From Clostridiales bacterium (GTDB lineage Bacteria; Bacillota; Clostridia; Lutisporales; Lutisporaceae), in the NCBI GenBank assembly GCA_012521375.1, contig JAAYMO010000021.1:1-38100 (forward strand): a DNA stretch of 38,100 nucleotides. The letters are read 5' to 3'. A model generated the notes under the pieces. That model had not been told where the DNA came from. It did not search any database and saw only the letters and a list, made by a program, of their open reading frames with translations. Below are positions 22,708 to 32,646 of the stretch, piece after piece; within the stretch, counting starts at the first letter, position 1; each line of letters starts with the position of its first letter. Both the position numbers and the translations under genes were made by a program.

Positions 22708-22729
22708 CCCAGTATGAAAATACTGGGTT
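22706..22729 (+). terminator. Hairpin after jag with GAAA tetraloop (possible weak terminator/processing hairpin)
   Basis: AACCCAGTAT-GAAA-ATACTGGGTT, followed by only TATC. Confidence 0.6.
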
Positions 22730-22754
22730 TATCATATTAGATTGAGGTGATAGG

Positions 22755-24134
22755 ATGCTGGATGATACTATTGCAGCTGTAGGAACTGCGCCAGGAGAAG
22801 CAGGAATAGGTATAGTAAGATTAAGCGGAAGTAAATCTCAAGAAATATTAGGAAAGATCTTTAGAGGGAAAAAGGCTAAAAATACTGAAGAAATGCGATC
22901 AAGATTTATGTATTATGGATTTATATACGATGAAGAAGATAATAAAGTAGACGAAGTTCTTGCTGTTATCATGAGGGCACCTTATTCCTATACAGGAGAA
23001 GATGTAGTAGAAATACATTGTCACGGAGGTATAATTTCCATAAGAAAAATTATGGAGCTGGTATTGAAAAAGGGAGCTCGTATGGCAGAACCAGGCGAGT
23101 TTACAAAAAGAGGTTTCTTAAATGGAAGAATAGATCTGGCTCAATCTGAAGCAGTGATAGATATTATTACTGCAAAAACCGATGAAGGTTTAAATAATGC
23201 AATGAATCAATTACAAGGCCAGTTATCTCATAAAGTGAAAGCTGTTATGGATATACTACTTTCTATGTTGGCACATATTGAAGCTGCAGTGGATTTTCCC
23301 GAACATGATATTGAGGAGATTACAGCAGATAATTTAAAGAATAATGGAATGAAAGCTAAATCAATGCTAAAAGAGCTTCAAGATTCTTACTATGAAGGGA
23401 AAATACACAGGGAAGGCTTGAGTACAGCGATAATTGGAAGACCTAATGTAGGTAAGTCATCATTATTGAATTTTTTGTTAAAAGAAAACAGAGCCATAGT
23501 GACGGATATACCAGGAACCACTAGAGATATTATAGAAGAGTACCTGAATATTAAAGGTATATTGATTAAACTCATCGATACTGCTGGGTTGAGAGAGACG
23601 GAAGATGTGGTAGAGAAGATTGGAGTGGAGAGGACTAAGGATGTATTGGAGAAAGCAGATTTAGTTATCTTTATAATAGATGCATCTGAAGATTTAACTC
23701 ATGAAGATATAACCATAGCAAACTTGATAAAGGATAAAAAGGTCATTGTTGCTGCTAACAAAATAGATGCTGGTATTAAAGCAGATTTAGATGAAATAGA
23801 GAAATTATTTGATAAGACTAATATAATCAAGATTTCAGTGAAAGATAAAATAGGTATTGATTTATTAGAGAAAGCCATTTATGATTCTGTATACAGCGGA
23901 AATATAAGAAGTAAATCCAATGTGGTAGTTTCAAATGTTAGACATAAATCTTTAATTGATGGAGCTTTAGAAAGTATAGAAAGAGCTTTGGAGGCTATAG
24001 ATATAGGAATACCTGTTGACCTTATTTCAGTTGACTTAAAGGATGCATGGAATTTCCTAGGCAGTATAACTGGAGATACGGTAGAAGAGGATATTATAAC
24101 GGAAATATTCAGTAGATTTTGTATAGGGAAATAG
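22755..24134 (+). CDS. mnmE: tRNA modification GTPase MnmE
   Basis: [13 protein letters not shown]-terminal FCIGK. Confidence 0.98.
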   Translation: MLDDTIAAVGTAPGEAGIGIVRLSGSKSQEILGKIFRGKKAKNTEEMRSRFMYYGFIYDEEDNKVDEVLAVIMRAPYSYTGEDVVEIHCHGGIISIRKIMELVLKKGARMAEPGEFTKRGFLNGRIDLAQSEAVIDIITAKTDEGLNNAMNQLQGQLSHKVKAVMDILLSMLAHIEAAVDFPEHDIEEITADNLKNNGMKAKSMLKELQDSYYEGKIHREGLSTAIIGRPNVGKSSLLNFLLKENRAIVTDIPGTTRDIIEEYLNIKGILIKLIDTAGLRETEDVVEKIGVERTKDVLEKADLVIFIIDASEDLTHEDITIANLIKDKKVIVAANKIDAGIKADLDEIEKLFDKTNIIKISVKDKIGIDLLEKAIYDSVYSGNIRSKSNVVVSNVRHKSLIDGALESIERALEAIDIGIPVDLISVDLKDAWNFLGSITGDTVEEDIITEIFSRFCIGK

Positions 24135-24147
24135 AGCGGGTGATTAT

Positions 24148-26022
24148 ATGGAATATTATGCAGGTGAATATGATGTAATAGTGATAGGAGCAGGCCATGC
24201 AGGCTCTGAAGCAGCTTTAGCATGTGCAAGATTGGGAATGAAGACTCTTGTTACGGCAATAAACCTTGATAGTATTGCAGCCATGGCATGCAACCCATCT
24301 TTAGGTGGTCCTGCAAAAGGAAATTTGATAAGGGAAATAGATGCTTTAGGCGGAGAGATGGGAGTAAATATTGATCATACAATGATACAAATCAGGACTC
24401 TTAATACAAAAAAAGGGCCTGCAGTACGAGCTTTTAGAGCTCAAGCCGATAAAAAGAAATACTCTGATCGAATGAAAGAAGTTCTTGAGAATCAAGAAAA
24501 TTTATATATAAAACAAACAGAAATAGTGGAAATACTAACAGAAAACAATAAAGTAACAGGAGTAATAACTAACTTAGGAGCTAGATATGATTGTAAAGCT
24601 GTAATAGTAGCCACCGGTGTCTATTTAAATGGGAAAGTGGTTATAGGAGAGGTTAGCTATGAAAGCGGTCCCAATGGATTATTTCCTGCTAAAAAGCTAT
24701 CTCAATGCTTAAAGAATCTCGGATTTGAATTGAGAAGGTTTAAGACCGGAACTCCAGCAAGAATAGATGCAAAATCTGTGGATTTTAGCAAGATGATTGA
24801 ACAGCCTGGAGATGAAAAAATGAAATATTTTTCCTTCATGACGGATAATATTGAGATTAGGCAAAATAGTTGTTATCTAACTTATACAAACGAAATAACC
24901 CATAAAATTATAAGGGATAATATTGACAGGTCTCCATTATATACTGGTGGAGTTGAAGGCGTGGGTCCAAGATATTGTCCTTCTATTGAAACAAAGATTG
25001 TTAATTTTCCAGAAAGGGAAAGTCATCAAATTTTTATAGAGCCAGAAGGGTTAAATACTAAAGAGATGTATGTACAAGGTATGTCTTCAAGTTTACCAGA
25101 AGATGTTCAGATTGACATGCTGAGATCAGTAAAGGGATTGGAAAATTGTGAAATGATGAGAACAGGCTACGCCATAGACTACGATTGTATAAATCCAAAA
25201 GATTTAAAACTCAGTTTAGAGGCAAAACATATAGACGGATTATTCTTTGCAGGGCAGATCAATGGAAGTTCAGGTTATGAAGAAGCCGCAGCTCAAGGTT
25301 TGATAGCAGGCATAAATGCAGTTTTAAAGTTAAAGGGTAAAGAGCCATTAATTTTAGATAGATCAGAAGCTTATATAGGTGTGCTCATAGATGATTTAGT
25401 TACCAAAGGAACAGAGGAACCATATAGAATGATGACTTCTAGAGCAGAATACCGGCTGATACTGAGGCAGGATAATGCAGATTTGCGACTTACACAGATA
25501 GGCTATGATATCGGTCTTGTGACTGAGGAAAGATATAAAAGGTTTATTCAAAAGAAACAAAATATCGAAAAAGAAATTGAAAGGCTAAAGAAAAAGACTA
25601 TAGGAGCCAATGAAAAAGTAAATGAATTTTTAAGAAAATATAAAAGTGCAGATATAAAAAGCGGCATATCTTTATATGATTTGATAAAGAGGCCTGAAAT
25701 AAAGTATCGTTTTCTTGTTGAGATAGATGATGAAATGCCAGAACTTACGGAAGAAGAAGCAGAAGAATTGGAGATACAAATAAAATACGAAGGGTATATA
25801 AAAAAGCAACTGGCACAAGTTGAGCAATTTAAAAAACTGGAAGGAAAAAGAATACCGGAGAATATTGATTATAAAAATATTAGAGGCTTATCATCAGAAG
25901 CTATACAAAAACTTTCTGAAATAAGGCCTGTAAATATTGGTCAAGCCTCTAGAATATCTGGGGTTTCTCCTGCGGATATTTCTGTGCTTATGGTCTATTT
26001 GGAGCAGTTAAAAAGGAGATAG
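24148..26022 (+). CDS. mnmG: tRNA uridine-5-carboxymethylaminomethyl modification enzyme MnmG
   Basis: [32 protein letters not shown]. Confidence 0.99.
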   Translation: MEYYAGEYDVIVIGAGHAGSEAALACARLGMKTLVTAINLDSIAAMACNPSLGGPAKGNLIREIDALGGEMGVNIDHTMIQIRTLNTKKGPAVRAFRAQADKKKYSDRMKEVLENQENLYIKQTEIVEILTENNKVTGVITNLGARYDCKAVIVATGVYLNGKVVIGEVSYESGPNGLFPAKKLSQCLKNLGFELRRFKTGTPARIDAKSVDFSKMIEQPGDEKMKYFSFMTDNIEIRQNSCYLTYTNEITHKIIRDNIDRSPLYTGGVEGVGPRYCPSIETKIVNFPERESHQIFIEPEGLNTKEMYVQGMSSSLPEDVQIDMLRSVKGLENCEMMRTGYAIDYDCINPKDLKLSLEAKHIDGLFFAGQINGSSGYEEAAAQGLIAGINAVLKLKGKEPLILDRSEAYIGVLIDDLVTKGTEEPYRMMTSRAEYRLILRQDNADLRLTQIGYDIGLVTEERYKRFIQKKQNIEKEIERLKKKTIGANEKVNEFLRKYKSADIKSGISLYDLIKRPEIKYRFLVEIDDEMPELTEEEAEELEIQIKYEGYIKKQLAQVEQFKKLEGKRIPENIDYKNIRGLSSEAIQKLSEIRPVNIGQASRISGVSPADISVLMVYLEQLKRR

Positions 26023-26025
26023 TAT

Positions 26026-26745
26026 ATGAACAATATTGATTTGTTAATCAATGGATTAAAACAATTGGATATAAGTGTAGATGAAGAAAAACTGAATAAG
26101 CTTTTAGCCTTAAAGGAAATTATGCTTCAATGGAATGAAAAAATAAACCTTACTTCCATAACCGATGAAAAAGAAATATTTATAAAGCACTATATAGATT
26201 CTGCAACATGCCTTAGCAGTCAGATGATTAAAAAAGGAGATAAAATAATTGATATAGGTACCGGTGCAGGATTTCCTGGAATGGTAATAAAGATTTTGAA
26301 AGATGATATAAATATGACTTTGTTGGATTCATTAAAAAAAAGAACAGTCTATTTAGAAGAAGTCGCCATTAAGTTATCGCTAAAGAATATTGAAATAATT
26401 CACGGCAGGGCAGAAGAATACGGCCAAAAAAAAGAATATAGAGAGATGTATGATATAGCATTATCAAGAGCAGTTGCCCCACTAAATGTTTTACTAGAGT
26501 ATTGTCTTCCATTTGTAAAAGAAGAAGGTTATTTTTTGTGTCAGAAAGGTCCCTCCTATAAAGAAGAACTTGATGAAGCCGAAAAGGCAATAGAAGTTTT
26601 AGGGGGAAAATTAGATAAGGTTGAAGAAAATATATTGCCCTATAGTGATATTAAACATTTTATTATTTTTATAAAAAAGATAAGAAGTACTCCGACAAAA
26701 TATCCAAGAAAGCCAGGAAAACCATCATCAAAACCAATAAAATAA
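26026..26745 (+). CDS. rsmG: 16S rRNA (guanine527-N7)-methyltransferase RsmG
   Basis: WNEKINLTSI; IDIGTGAGFPGMVIKI. Confidence 0.97.
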   Translation: MNNIDLLINGLKQLDISVDEEKLNKLLALKEIMLQWNEKINLTSITDEKEIFIKHYIDSATCLSSQMIKKGDKIIDIGTGAGFPGMVIKILKDDINMTLLDSLKKRTVYLEEVAIKLSLKNIEIIHGRAEEYGQKKEYREMYDIALSRAVAPLNVLLEYCLPFVKEEGYFLCQKGPSYKEELDEAEKAIEVLGGKLDKVEENILPYSDIKHFIIFIKKIRSTPTKYPRKPGKPSSKPIK

Positions 26746-26863
26746 GGAACTATTAGTAGAAACCAATGAATATTTGACTGAATTTGAAAGGCAAAAGTTT
26801 AGCTATTTAAGAAGGAACAGAAAAAAATATGGAGAATTAATACTTAAGCAATCCGTAAGATGT

Positions 26864-26886
26864 GGGGAATTTATAATTCCCCTTTT
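26864..26886 (+). terminator. Terminator-like hairpin in rsmG-noc gap
   Basis: GGGGAATT-tat-AATTCCCC-TTTT. Confidence 0.65.
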
Positions 26887-26908
26887 AAATGTAAAGGGGA
26901 TGATTAAA

Positions 26909-27703
26909 TTGAAAGAAATAAAAACAATAACAAATATTCCTATTGATAATATAGCACCTAATCCATATCAACCTCGAAAGAGTTTTGATAATTTATCTTT
27001 GGACGAGCTTTCTGAATCTATAAAAGCTTATGGTGTTTTGCAACCTATCAGCGTAAGGAAAATTGGGGAAGATGGCTATGAGCTTATTGCCGGAGAAAGA
27101 AGATTGAGAGCTGCCAGAAAAGCAGGCATGAAGGAAATACCTGCTATGGTGGTGGAAGTTGTCGAGCAAGATTCTGCAATTATAGCACTTATAGAAAATC
27201 TACAAAGGGAAGATTTAAATTTTTTGGATGAAGCTGAAGGTTATTATAACTTGATTCATGATCATGGGCTGACACAGGAAGAATTATCAAAAAAAGTAGG
27301 AAAAAACCAGTCCACAATAGCAAATAAGTTACGATTGCTGAGACTTTCCCAAAGTGTAAAGAATGAAATTTTAAAACACAATTTAACAGAAAGGCATGCA
27401 AGAGCATTATTGAAACTGCCGGATGAAAAACTGCAACATAAGGTAATAAAGAATATTGTAAAAAAATCTTTAAATGTGAAGAAAACAGAAGAAATGATAG
27501 AAAAGTTGCTGGATGAAATAGCAGCAACTAAGGACGTTGCTTCTTCTGAAAAAAAGATTAAAGGAAAAATAAATTATAAAATTTATGTAAATACTATAAA
27601 GAATACATATAAACAAATTTTAAAGACAGGTTTTAATATACAATATAATCAAGAGGATAAGGGAGATTACATAGAGATAAGTATTAAGGTGCCAAAAGCA
27701 TAG
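26909..27703 (+). CDS. noc: Nucleoid occlusion protein Noc (ParB family); likely TTG start 26909
   Basis: ParB-N motif IAPNPYQPRKSF...LIAGERRLRAARKAG; AAAGGGG SD 9 nt before TTG; location after rsmG. Confidence 0.88.
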   Translation: MKEIKTITNIPIDNIAPNPYQPRKSFDNLSLDELSESIKAYGVLQPISVRKIGEDGYELIAGERRLRAARKAGMKEIPAMVVEVVEQDSAIIALIENLQREDLNFLDEAEGYYNLIHDHGLTQEELSKKVGKNQSTIANKLRLLRLSQSVKNEILKHNLTERHARALLKLPDEKLQHKVIKNIVKKSLNVKKTEEMIEKLLDEIAATKDVASSEKKIKGKINYKIYVNTIKNTYKQILKTGFNIQYNQEDKGDYIEISIKVPKA

Positions 27704-27718
27704 AAGAAGCTTTGGCAC
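27689..27718. terminator. Bidirectional terminator between noc and convergent UPF0016 gene
   Basis: GTGCCAAAAGC...GCTTTGGCAC inverted repeat at convergent gene ends. Confidence 0.8.
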
Positions 27719-27719
27719 C

Positions 27720-27989
27720 TTATATTTTATTAAGAATAGTCAATAAACCCATTATTATGAATAAAACTCCTGCAGCGTATTGTATGTAGTTGGGGGGCAC
27801 GTATTTTGTTATATACATACCGGCAAAAACCCCTAATATTGAAGAACAAACTAAAGCTAAAGCGGCTCCGATAAATACTGGAACTGGCGAATTATTTTTT
27901 GCTGTTAAAATCATAGTTTGAAATTGGGTTTTATCACCAAGCTCTGCTATAAAAACTAATATGAAAGTGGAAATAATTACCTTTATCAT
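27720..27989 (-). CDS. UPF0016/GDT1-family membrane protein (single repeat)
   Basis: FIAELGDKTQFQT motif; three predicted TM stretches. Confidence 0.85.
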   Translation of the reverse strand: MIKVIISTFILVFIAELGDKTQFQTMILTAKNNSPVPVFIGAALALVCSSILGVFAGMYITKYVPPNYIQYAAGVLFIIMGLLTILNKI

Positions 27990-27990
27990 T

Positions 27991-28263
27991 CTAATCCTCC
28001 TGAATTATTGATATGATGGTTTTAAAAATATATCCTATTATAAAACCTATGAAACCACCGCAAAGTATAGAAAGAATAAAAAAATTCTTATCATAAGGGA
28101 CTATGTTTTCATTTAGAATTGCTTTTCCAATGCCTAAGGATAAAAATACGGGTACGGAACCAATCAATGATGGCATATCGTTATGTTTGAAAAAATCTAT
28201 CCATGCAAAAATTCCCCATGATAAACCTAAACAAATGGATTTTGAATATATTTTCCTATACAT
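27991..28263 (-). CDS. Hypothetical small membrane protein
   Basis: Hydrophobic 90-aa ORF, 1 nt upstream of UPF0016 gene. Confidence 0.65.
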   Translation of the reverse strand: MYRKIYSKSICLGLSWGIFAWIDFFKHNDMPSLIGSVPVFLSLGIGKAILNENIVPYDKNFFILSILCGGFIGFIIGYIFKTIISIIQED

Positions 28264-28366
28264 AAAAATATCACCTTTATAAATCTTTCTATTATAATAT
28301 TCATTTACACTTTAATATATTATAACTTTGTATTAATATATTATATGAAGAAGGTGAGGTGGGAAG

Positions 28367-29140
28367 ATGCGGAAATCAATTGCAGTATTTAATCAAAAAG
28401 GAGGCGTAGGGAAAACTACAACAGTTATTAATCTATCAGCATGTCTTGCCAGCCTCGGCAAAAAAGTTTTAATGATAGATATTGATCCACAAGGGAATAC
28501 AACAAGTGGCATTGGATTTGATAAGAATAATTTAAAATATACAATTTATGATGCATTAATAAACAATGTACCTGCAAAGGAATGTGTACAGCCTACCCAA
28601 CAAAAAGGTTTATATTTAATTCCTGCCAGTGTTCAGCTAGCCGGTGCAGAGATAGAATTGACAACATTTAAGGAAAGAGAATTAAAGCTAAGAGATATCA
28701 TATCAGAAATAAAGGAGAGTTTTGACTACATATTTGTTGACTGCCCTCCTTCTTTAGGCCTTTTATCAGTAAATGCTCTATCTGCTGTTGACAGTGTTTT
28801 GATTCCTATACAATGCGAGTATTATGCTTTAGAAGGTGTAAGCCAGTTAATGAATACATATACACTGGTAAAAAGAAATTTGAACAAAGATTTGGAGATA
28901 GAAGGCGTAGTGCTAAGTATGTTTGATGGAAGGACAAACTTGTCAATTCAAGTGGTGGAAGAAGTTAAAAAATATTTTAAAGGAAAAGTATATAGGACAT
29001 TGATTCCAAGAAATGTGCGATTAGCTGAAGCGCCGAGCCATGGACTACCAATAATATCCTATGACCCCAAGTCTAAAGGAGCTGAGGCATATCTAGAGCT
29101 GGCTGAAGAATTTATTGAATTGTCAGAGGAGGCGGTATGA
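28367..29140 (+). CDS. parA: Chromosome partitioning ATPase ParA/Soj
   Basis: FNQKGGVGKTTTVINL deviant Walker A. Confidence 0.97.
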   Translation: MRKSIAVFNQKGGVGKTTTVINLSACLASLGKKVLMIDIDPQGNTTSGIGFDKNNLKYTIYDALINNVPAKECVQPTQQKGLYLIPASVQLAGAEIELTTFKERELKLRDIISEIKESFDYIFVDCPPSLGLLSVNALSAVDSVLIPIQCEYYALEGVSQLMNTYTLVKRNLNKDLEIEGVVLSMFDGRTNLSIQVVEEVKKYFKGKVYRTLIPRNVRLAEAPSHGLPIISYDPKSKGAEAYLELAEEFIELSEEAV

Positions 29141-29967
29141 TGGCTAAAAAAGCTTTAGGCAAGGGTTTAAGCGCTTTAATTCCTGAATATAAGGAAGAAA
29201 AACAGGAAAGTGTGATGGAATTAAAGATAACTGATATTGAAGCCAATGATAATCAGCCGAGAAAACAGTTTGACGAAGAAGGATTGATGAACCTTGCGCA
29301 ATCAATAAAGGAACATGGTATTGTCCAGCCTATTATTGTTAGAAAAGACGGGAGTATTTATCAGATTGTTGCTGGTGAAAGAAGATGGAGGGCTGCAAGG
29401 CTTGCTGGATTAAAAACGGTTCCTGTGGTGGTGAAGGATTATACTGATGAACAATTATTAGAAATTGCCCTTATTGAAAACTTGCAGAGGGAAGATTTGA
29501 ATCCAATAGAAGAAGCAAATGCATACAAGGTCTTAATAGATGAATATTCATTATCGCAAGAAGAAATCGGAAAAAGAATTGGTAAAAGCAGATCTGCCAT
29601 AACAAATTCAATAAGATTATTAAATTTACCAACTGAGATTGTTGATTATTTAATAGCAGGGAAAATAACAGCTGGACATGCCAGGGCTCTATTAGCGATT
29701 GAGGATGATAAAAAGAAAATTGAAATTGCTGATAGAATAATCAAAGAAAATTTAAATGTAAGACAGGTTGAGAAATTGACAAGAGAGAAGAAGAGAACAA
29801 GGAAAACAAAAACAAAATCTGCAGAGATTTCAGATTTAGAAGAAAGATTGAGAAACGCTTTAGGAACAAAAGTGACAATAACACATGGCAGGAAGAAAGG
29901 AAAAATAGAAATTGAATATTATGGTATTGATGATTTAGACAAAATAATATCAATAATAGAGAAATGA
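29137..29967 (+). CDS. parB: Chromosome partitioning protein ParB/Spo0J
   Basis: KKALGKGLSALIPEY; GERRWRAARLAGL; IENLQREDLNPIEEA. Confidence 0.97.
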   Translation: MMAKKALGKGLSALIPEYKEEKQESVMELKITDIEANDNQPRKQFDEEGLMNLAQSIKEHGIVQPIIVRKDGSIYQIVAGERRWRAARLAGLKTVPVVVKDYTDEQLLEIALIENLQREDLNPIEEANAYKVLIDEYSLSQEEIGKRIGKSRSAITNSIRLLNLPTEIVDYLIAGKITAGHARALLAIEDDKKKIEIADRIIKENLNVRQVEKLTREKKRTRKTKTKSAEISDLEERLRNALGTKVTITHGRKKGKIEIEYYGIDDLDKIISIIEK

Positions 29968-30077
29968 TGACTCTTTTATTTGCTTTTAGAGCAATTTTTC
30001 CGAATGTTATAATATAAAAACATTAGCCATGATAAAAAATCATTAAAACCCAAAATTTTGCTTATGGAGAGGTTTTC

Positions 30078-30944
30078 ATGAAACAATATATTTTGAGTTC
30101 CTTTGTTTCAAAAATAGGCGGGGGAAATAAAGCTGCAGTTGTATTAGATGATGTTAGTCTTTGCGATAATGAAATGAAAAACATTGCAAAGATGAACAAT
30201 CTCTCAGAGACCGCTTTTATCTCAATTCAAGAATCAAAAGATAATAATTTTGTAATCAGATATTTTACTCCTATGGAGGAGGTGGACATTTGCGGTCATG
30301 CAGCACTGGCATCTTTTAATATACTGGACGAGCTGGGGCGCTTGAAAGGAAATGAATTCTATCATTCGACAAAAGCAGGCAGCTTAAAGGTTGTTAAAAG
30401 AGAAGGTATTTTTTATATTGAGATGAAAAAGCCTGAGATAGTTGGATATGCATCAATTGATGAAATATTAGATATAACCAGTTTAAAAGAAGAAGAAATA
30501 ATACCTGATGTAAATGGAAGGATATCCATTATTTCAACGGGGCTTAAAGATGCAATAATTGAAGTGGCTAGTTTAAATATTTTGAAAGAAATGAGTATTA
30601 TAAAAGAGAAGATGATTAATTTTTGCAAAAGAAAAGGTATAGTAGGAGCTCATGTTGTTTCACGTGAAACATTAGAGTCAGATTCTGATTTTGCCTGTAG
30701 AAACTTTGCACCTGCTGTAGGTATAGATGAGGAATCTGCAACAGGCACATCCAACGGTTCTTTGGTGTACTATATGAAAAATCTGGCTAAGAATAGACTG
30801 AATAAGAATAGTTTTAAAATAGAGCAAGGATATTTTATGGATAGTCCAAGCAATATTTATGTATATACAGATAATAGCCACGATATAAGAATATTTGTAG
30901 GCGGGAAGACAAAAACTCTTGAAATACAAGAGCTCAGGTTCTAA
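30078..30944 (+). CDS. PhzF-family isomerase/epimerase
   Basis: NKAAVVLDD...ETAFIS...RYFTPMEEVDICGHAALA. Confidence 0.92.
   Translation: MKQYILSSFVSKIGGGNKAAVVLDDVSLCDNEMKNIAKMNNLSETAFISIQESKDNNFVIRYFTPMEEVDICGHAALASFNILDELGRLKGNEFYHSTKAGSLKVVKREGIFYIEMKKPEIVGYASIDEILDITSLKEEEIIPDVNGRISIISTGLKDAIIEVASLNILKEMSIIKEKMINFCKRKGIVGAHVVSRETLESDSDFACRNFAPAVGIDEESATGTSNGSLVYYMKNLAKNRLNKNSFKIEQGYFMDSPSNIYVYTDNSHDIRIFVGGKTKTLEIQELRF
30656..30671. promoter_or_regulatory. parS: parS site 1 (inside PhzF CDS)
   Basis: Exact TGTTTCACGTGAAACA. Confidence 0.97.
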
Positions 30945-30960
30945 GGTTTCACGTGAAACA
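30945..30960. promoter_or_regulatory. parS: parS site 2 (immediately after PhzF stop)
   Basis: GGTTTCACGTGAAACA, 15/16 to consensus. Confidence 0.95.
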
Positions 30961-30993
30961 TTAATGAAAAACTAAAGGATGGGGTAATACAAA

Positions 30994-31494
30994 ATGCTGC
31001 TAGATTATTTTCTTTATATTATAGAGAATGAATTAGGATTTTTAGTATTATTAACAGCGATTTTAATTATGTTTGCATGGATTATAACATTAACTATCAG
31101 TTTGTCTAGATTAAAAAGAAAATACAAAAGAATGATGAAGGGAGACAGCAAAAACCTTGAACAATTGCTTAGAGATTATATGTCAAGCGTAGATATTGCT
31201 ACGGAAAGGGTGGATGTGCTAAGCAAAGATCTTATTCATCTGAAAGAACAAACTGATAGATGTATTCAAAAAGTCAACATTATAAGATATAATGCTTTTT
31301 CAGACACAGGTTCTGATCTTAGTTATTCAATTGCCATGCTGGATAATTATGATAATGGGGTAATAATAACATCGATTTATGGAAGAAATGAGACAGTAAC
31401 CTATGCCAAGCCCATAGAGAATGGAAAATCTAGATATCCATTATCTGTGGAAGAAGAAATGGTTTTAGATAGATGTTTAAAAACTAAGAGATAG
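30994..31494 (+). CDS. DUF4446 family protein
   Basis: N-terminal TM, coiled coil and KVNIIRYNAFSDTGSDLSYSIAMLDNYDNGVIITSIYGR motif. Confidence 0.88.
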   Translation: MLLDYFLYIIENELGFLVLLTAILIMFAWIITLTISLSRLKRKYKRMMKGDSKNLEQLLRDYMSSVDIATERVDVLSKDLIHLKEQTDRCIQKVNIIRYNAFSDTGSDLSYSIAMLDNYDNGVIITSIYGRNETVTYAKPIENGKSRYPLSVEEEMVLDRCLKTKR

Positions 31495-31497
31495 TAT

Positions 31498-31539
31498 AAT
31501 ACCACCTCATAAAAGAGATAATAATTTTGAGGTGGTATT
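31498..31539 (+). promoter_or_regulatory. SD-sequestering inverted repeat upstream of the UPF0180 gene
   Basis: AATACCACCTCA (31498..31509) / TGAGGTGGTATT (31528..31539), 18-nt loop; right arm holds the SD and abuts ATG 31540. Confidence 0.85.
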
Positions 31540-31821
31540 ATGATTATTGCAGTTGAGAAGGGACTTGAAAGTTTAAAACATCAACTTGAAGAAAGAGGAT
31601 ATAAATGCTTTTATATAGGAGAAGATGGTGTAGCAGATGCAATAATATATAAGGATAAAGACAATCATCCTTATTTTCAAGTCAATAATTCTCCTCAAGT
31701 TACTAACGTAAGCAATTATGGTGCTGGAGTTACAGGTGCTTTATTAATAAACGCAGAAAACAAAACCATAGATGAAATTATTAGTATATTGAATAGAAAA
31801 ACTTATAGCCCCTTGTTTTAA
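31540..31821 (+). CDS. YkuS/UPF0180 family protein
   Basis: Short IAVEKGLESLKHQLEERGY... protein typical of UPF0180. Confidence 0.8.
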   Translation: MIIAVEKGLESLKHQLEERGYKCFYIGEDGVADAIIYKDKDNHPYFQVNNSPQVTNVSNYGAGVTGALLINAENKTIDEIISILNRKTYSPLF

Positions 31822-31883
31822 AACAAACAAAACTCACCTAATAGACAACTACCGTACTTACTGTGATAAAATCATATTCTGGT

Positions 31884-32492
31884 TCAGGTTTCTTGCATAT
31901 AGTTTATATTTGCATCGATGTTTGTTGTGAAGGATGGGTTTGGACCAAAAAATTTCCATAGATTATATCTGATTCCTCCAGAAATCACATTGGCCAAGTT
32001 CATGACTAAGCTTAACCTTGTATTTTGAAGCACAGCTATTTCCATAAAGCCGCTTACGTTTACAATTCCTGTGATGCTTATATTGCCTACAGAAGGCAAC
32101 TTTTTGTTAACTCCAGCGCCAGGGGTAAGAGGCCCTTCTTTTATGCTAATATAACCAACTCTATCAATTTTACCTAAACATGCATCAATAGCAATGACAA
32201 AAGGCTTAGGAAATTCCGATAATTGATTTAAATACATTTCTAAATTTTTTGCATGAACAGGCTCGTCTAAAGAGCCGAAAACATGCACGTTTTTTAATCT
32301 CATATTTTTTAGTTTGTATCCTACTAAGGGTCCCAAACAGTCTCCAGTGGATCTATCAGTTCCGATGCAAAATATTACAGTGTCAGAATAGCTAGAATCA
32401 AAATTTCTTTTAAATACTTCTTCGAAATAAGTTGTAAAGTAAATAAAGGGAAATGGTTTAGTAACATCAACAGATCTTTCAAACAAGTTCAT
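31884..32492 (-). CDS. yyaC: Spore protease-like protein YyaC
   Basis: CIGTDRSTGDCLGPLVGYKL; IDACLGK; PGAGVNKKLPSVGNISITGIVN. Confidence 0.93.
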   Translation of the reverse strand: MNLFERSVDVTKPFPFIYFTTYFEEVFKRNFDSSYSDTVIFCIGTDRSTGDCLGPLVGYKLKNMRLKNVHVFGSLDEPVHAKNLEMYLNQLSEFPKPFVIAIDACLGKIDRVGYISIKEGPLTPGAGVNKKLPSVGNISITGIVNVSGFMEIAVLQNTRLSLVMNLANVISGGIRYNLWKFFGPNPSFTTNIDANINYMQET

Positions 32493-32646
32493 ATCAAGTA
32501 CTCCTTATATTGTATTCAATAAAAGTATTTCCAAAATTATGCCATAGAATACAATATAAAAATGATAAAAACCATATAAAATGATATAATCAATTTATAG
32601 AGATCTTGGGTTTATTATATGGTACATAATAGCGGGGGTCAGAATC

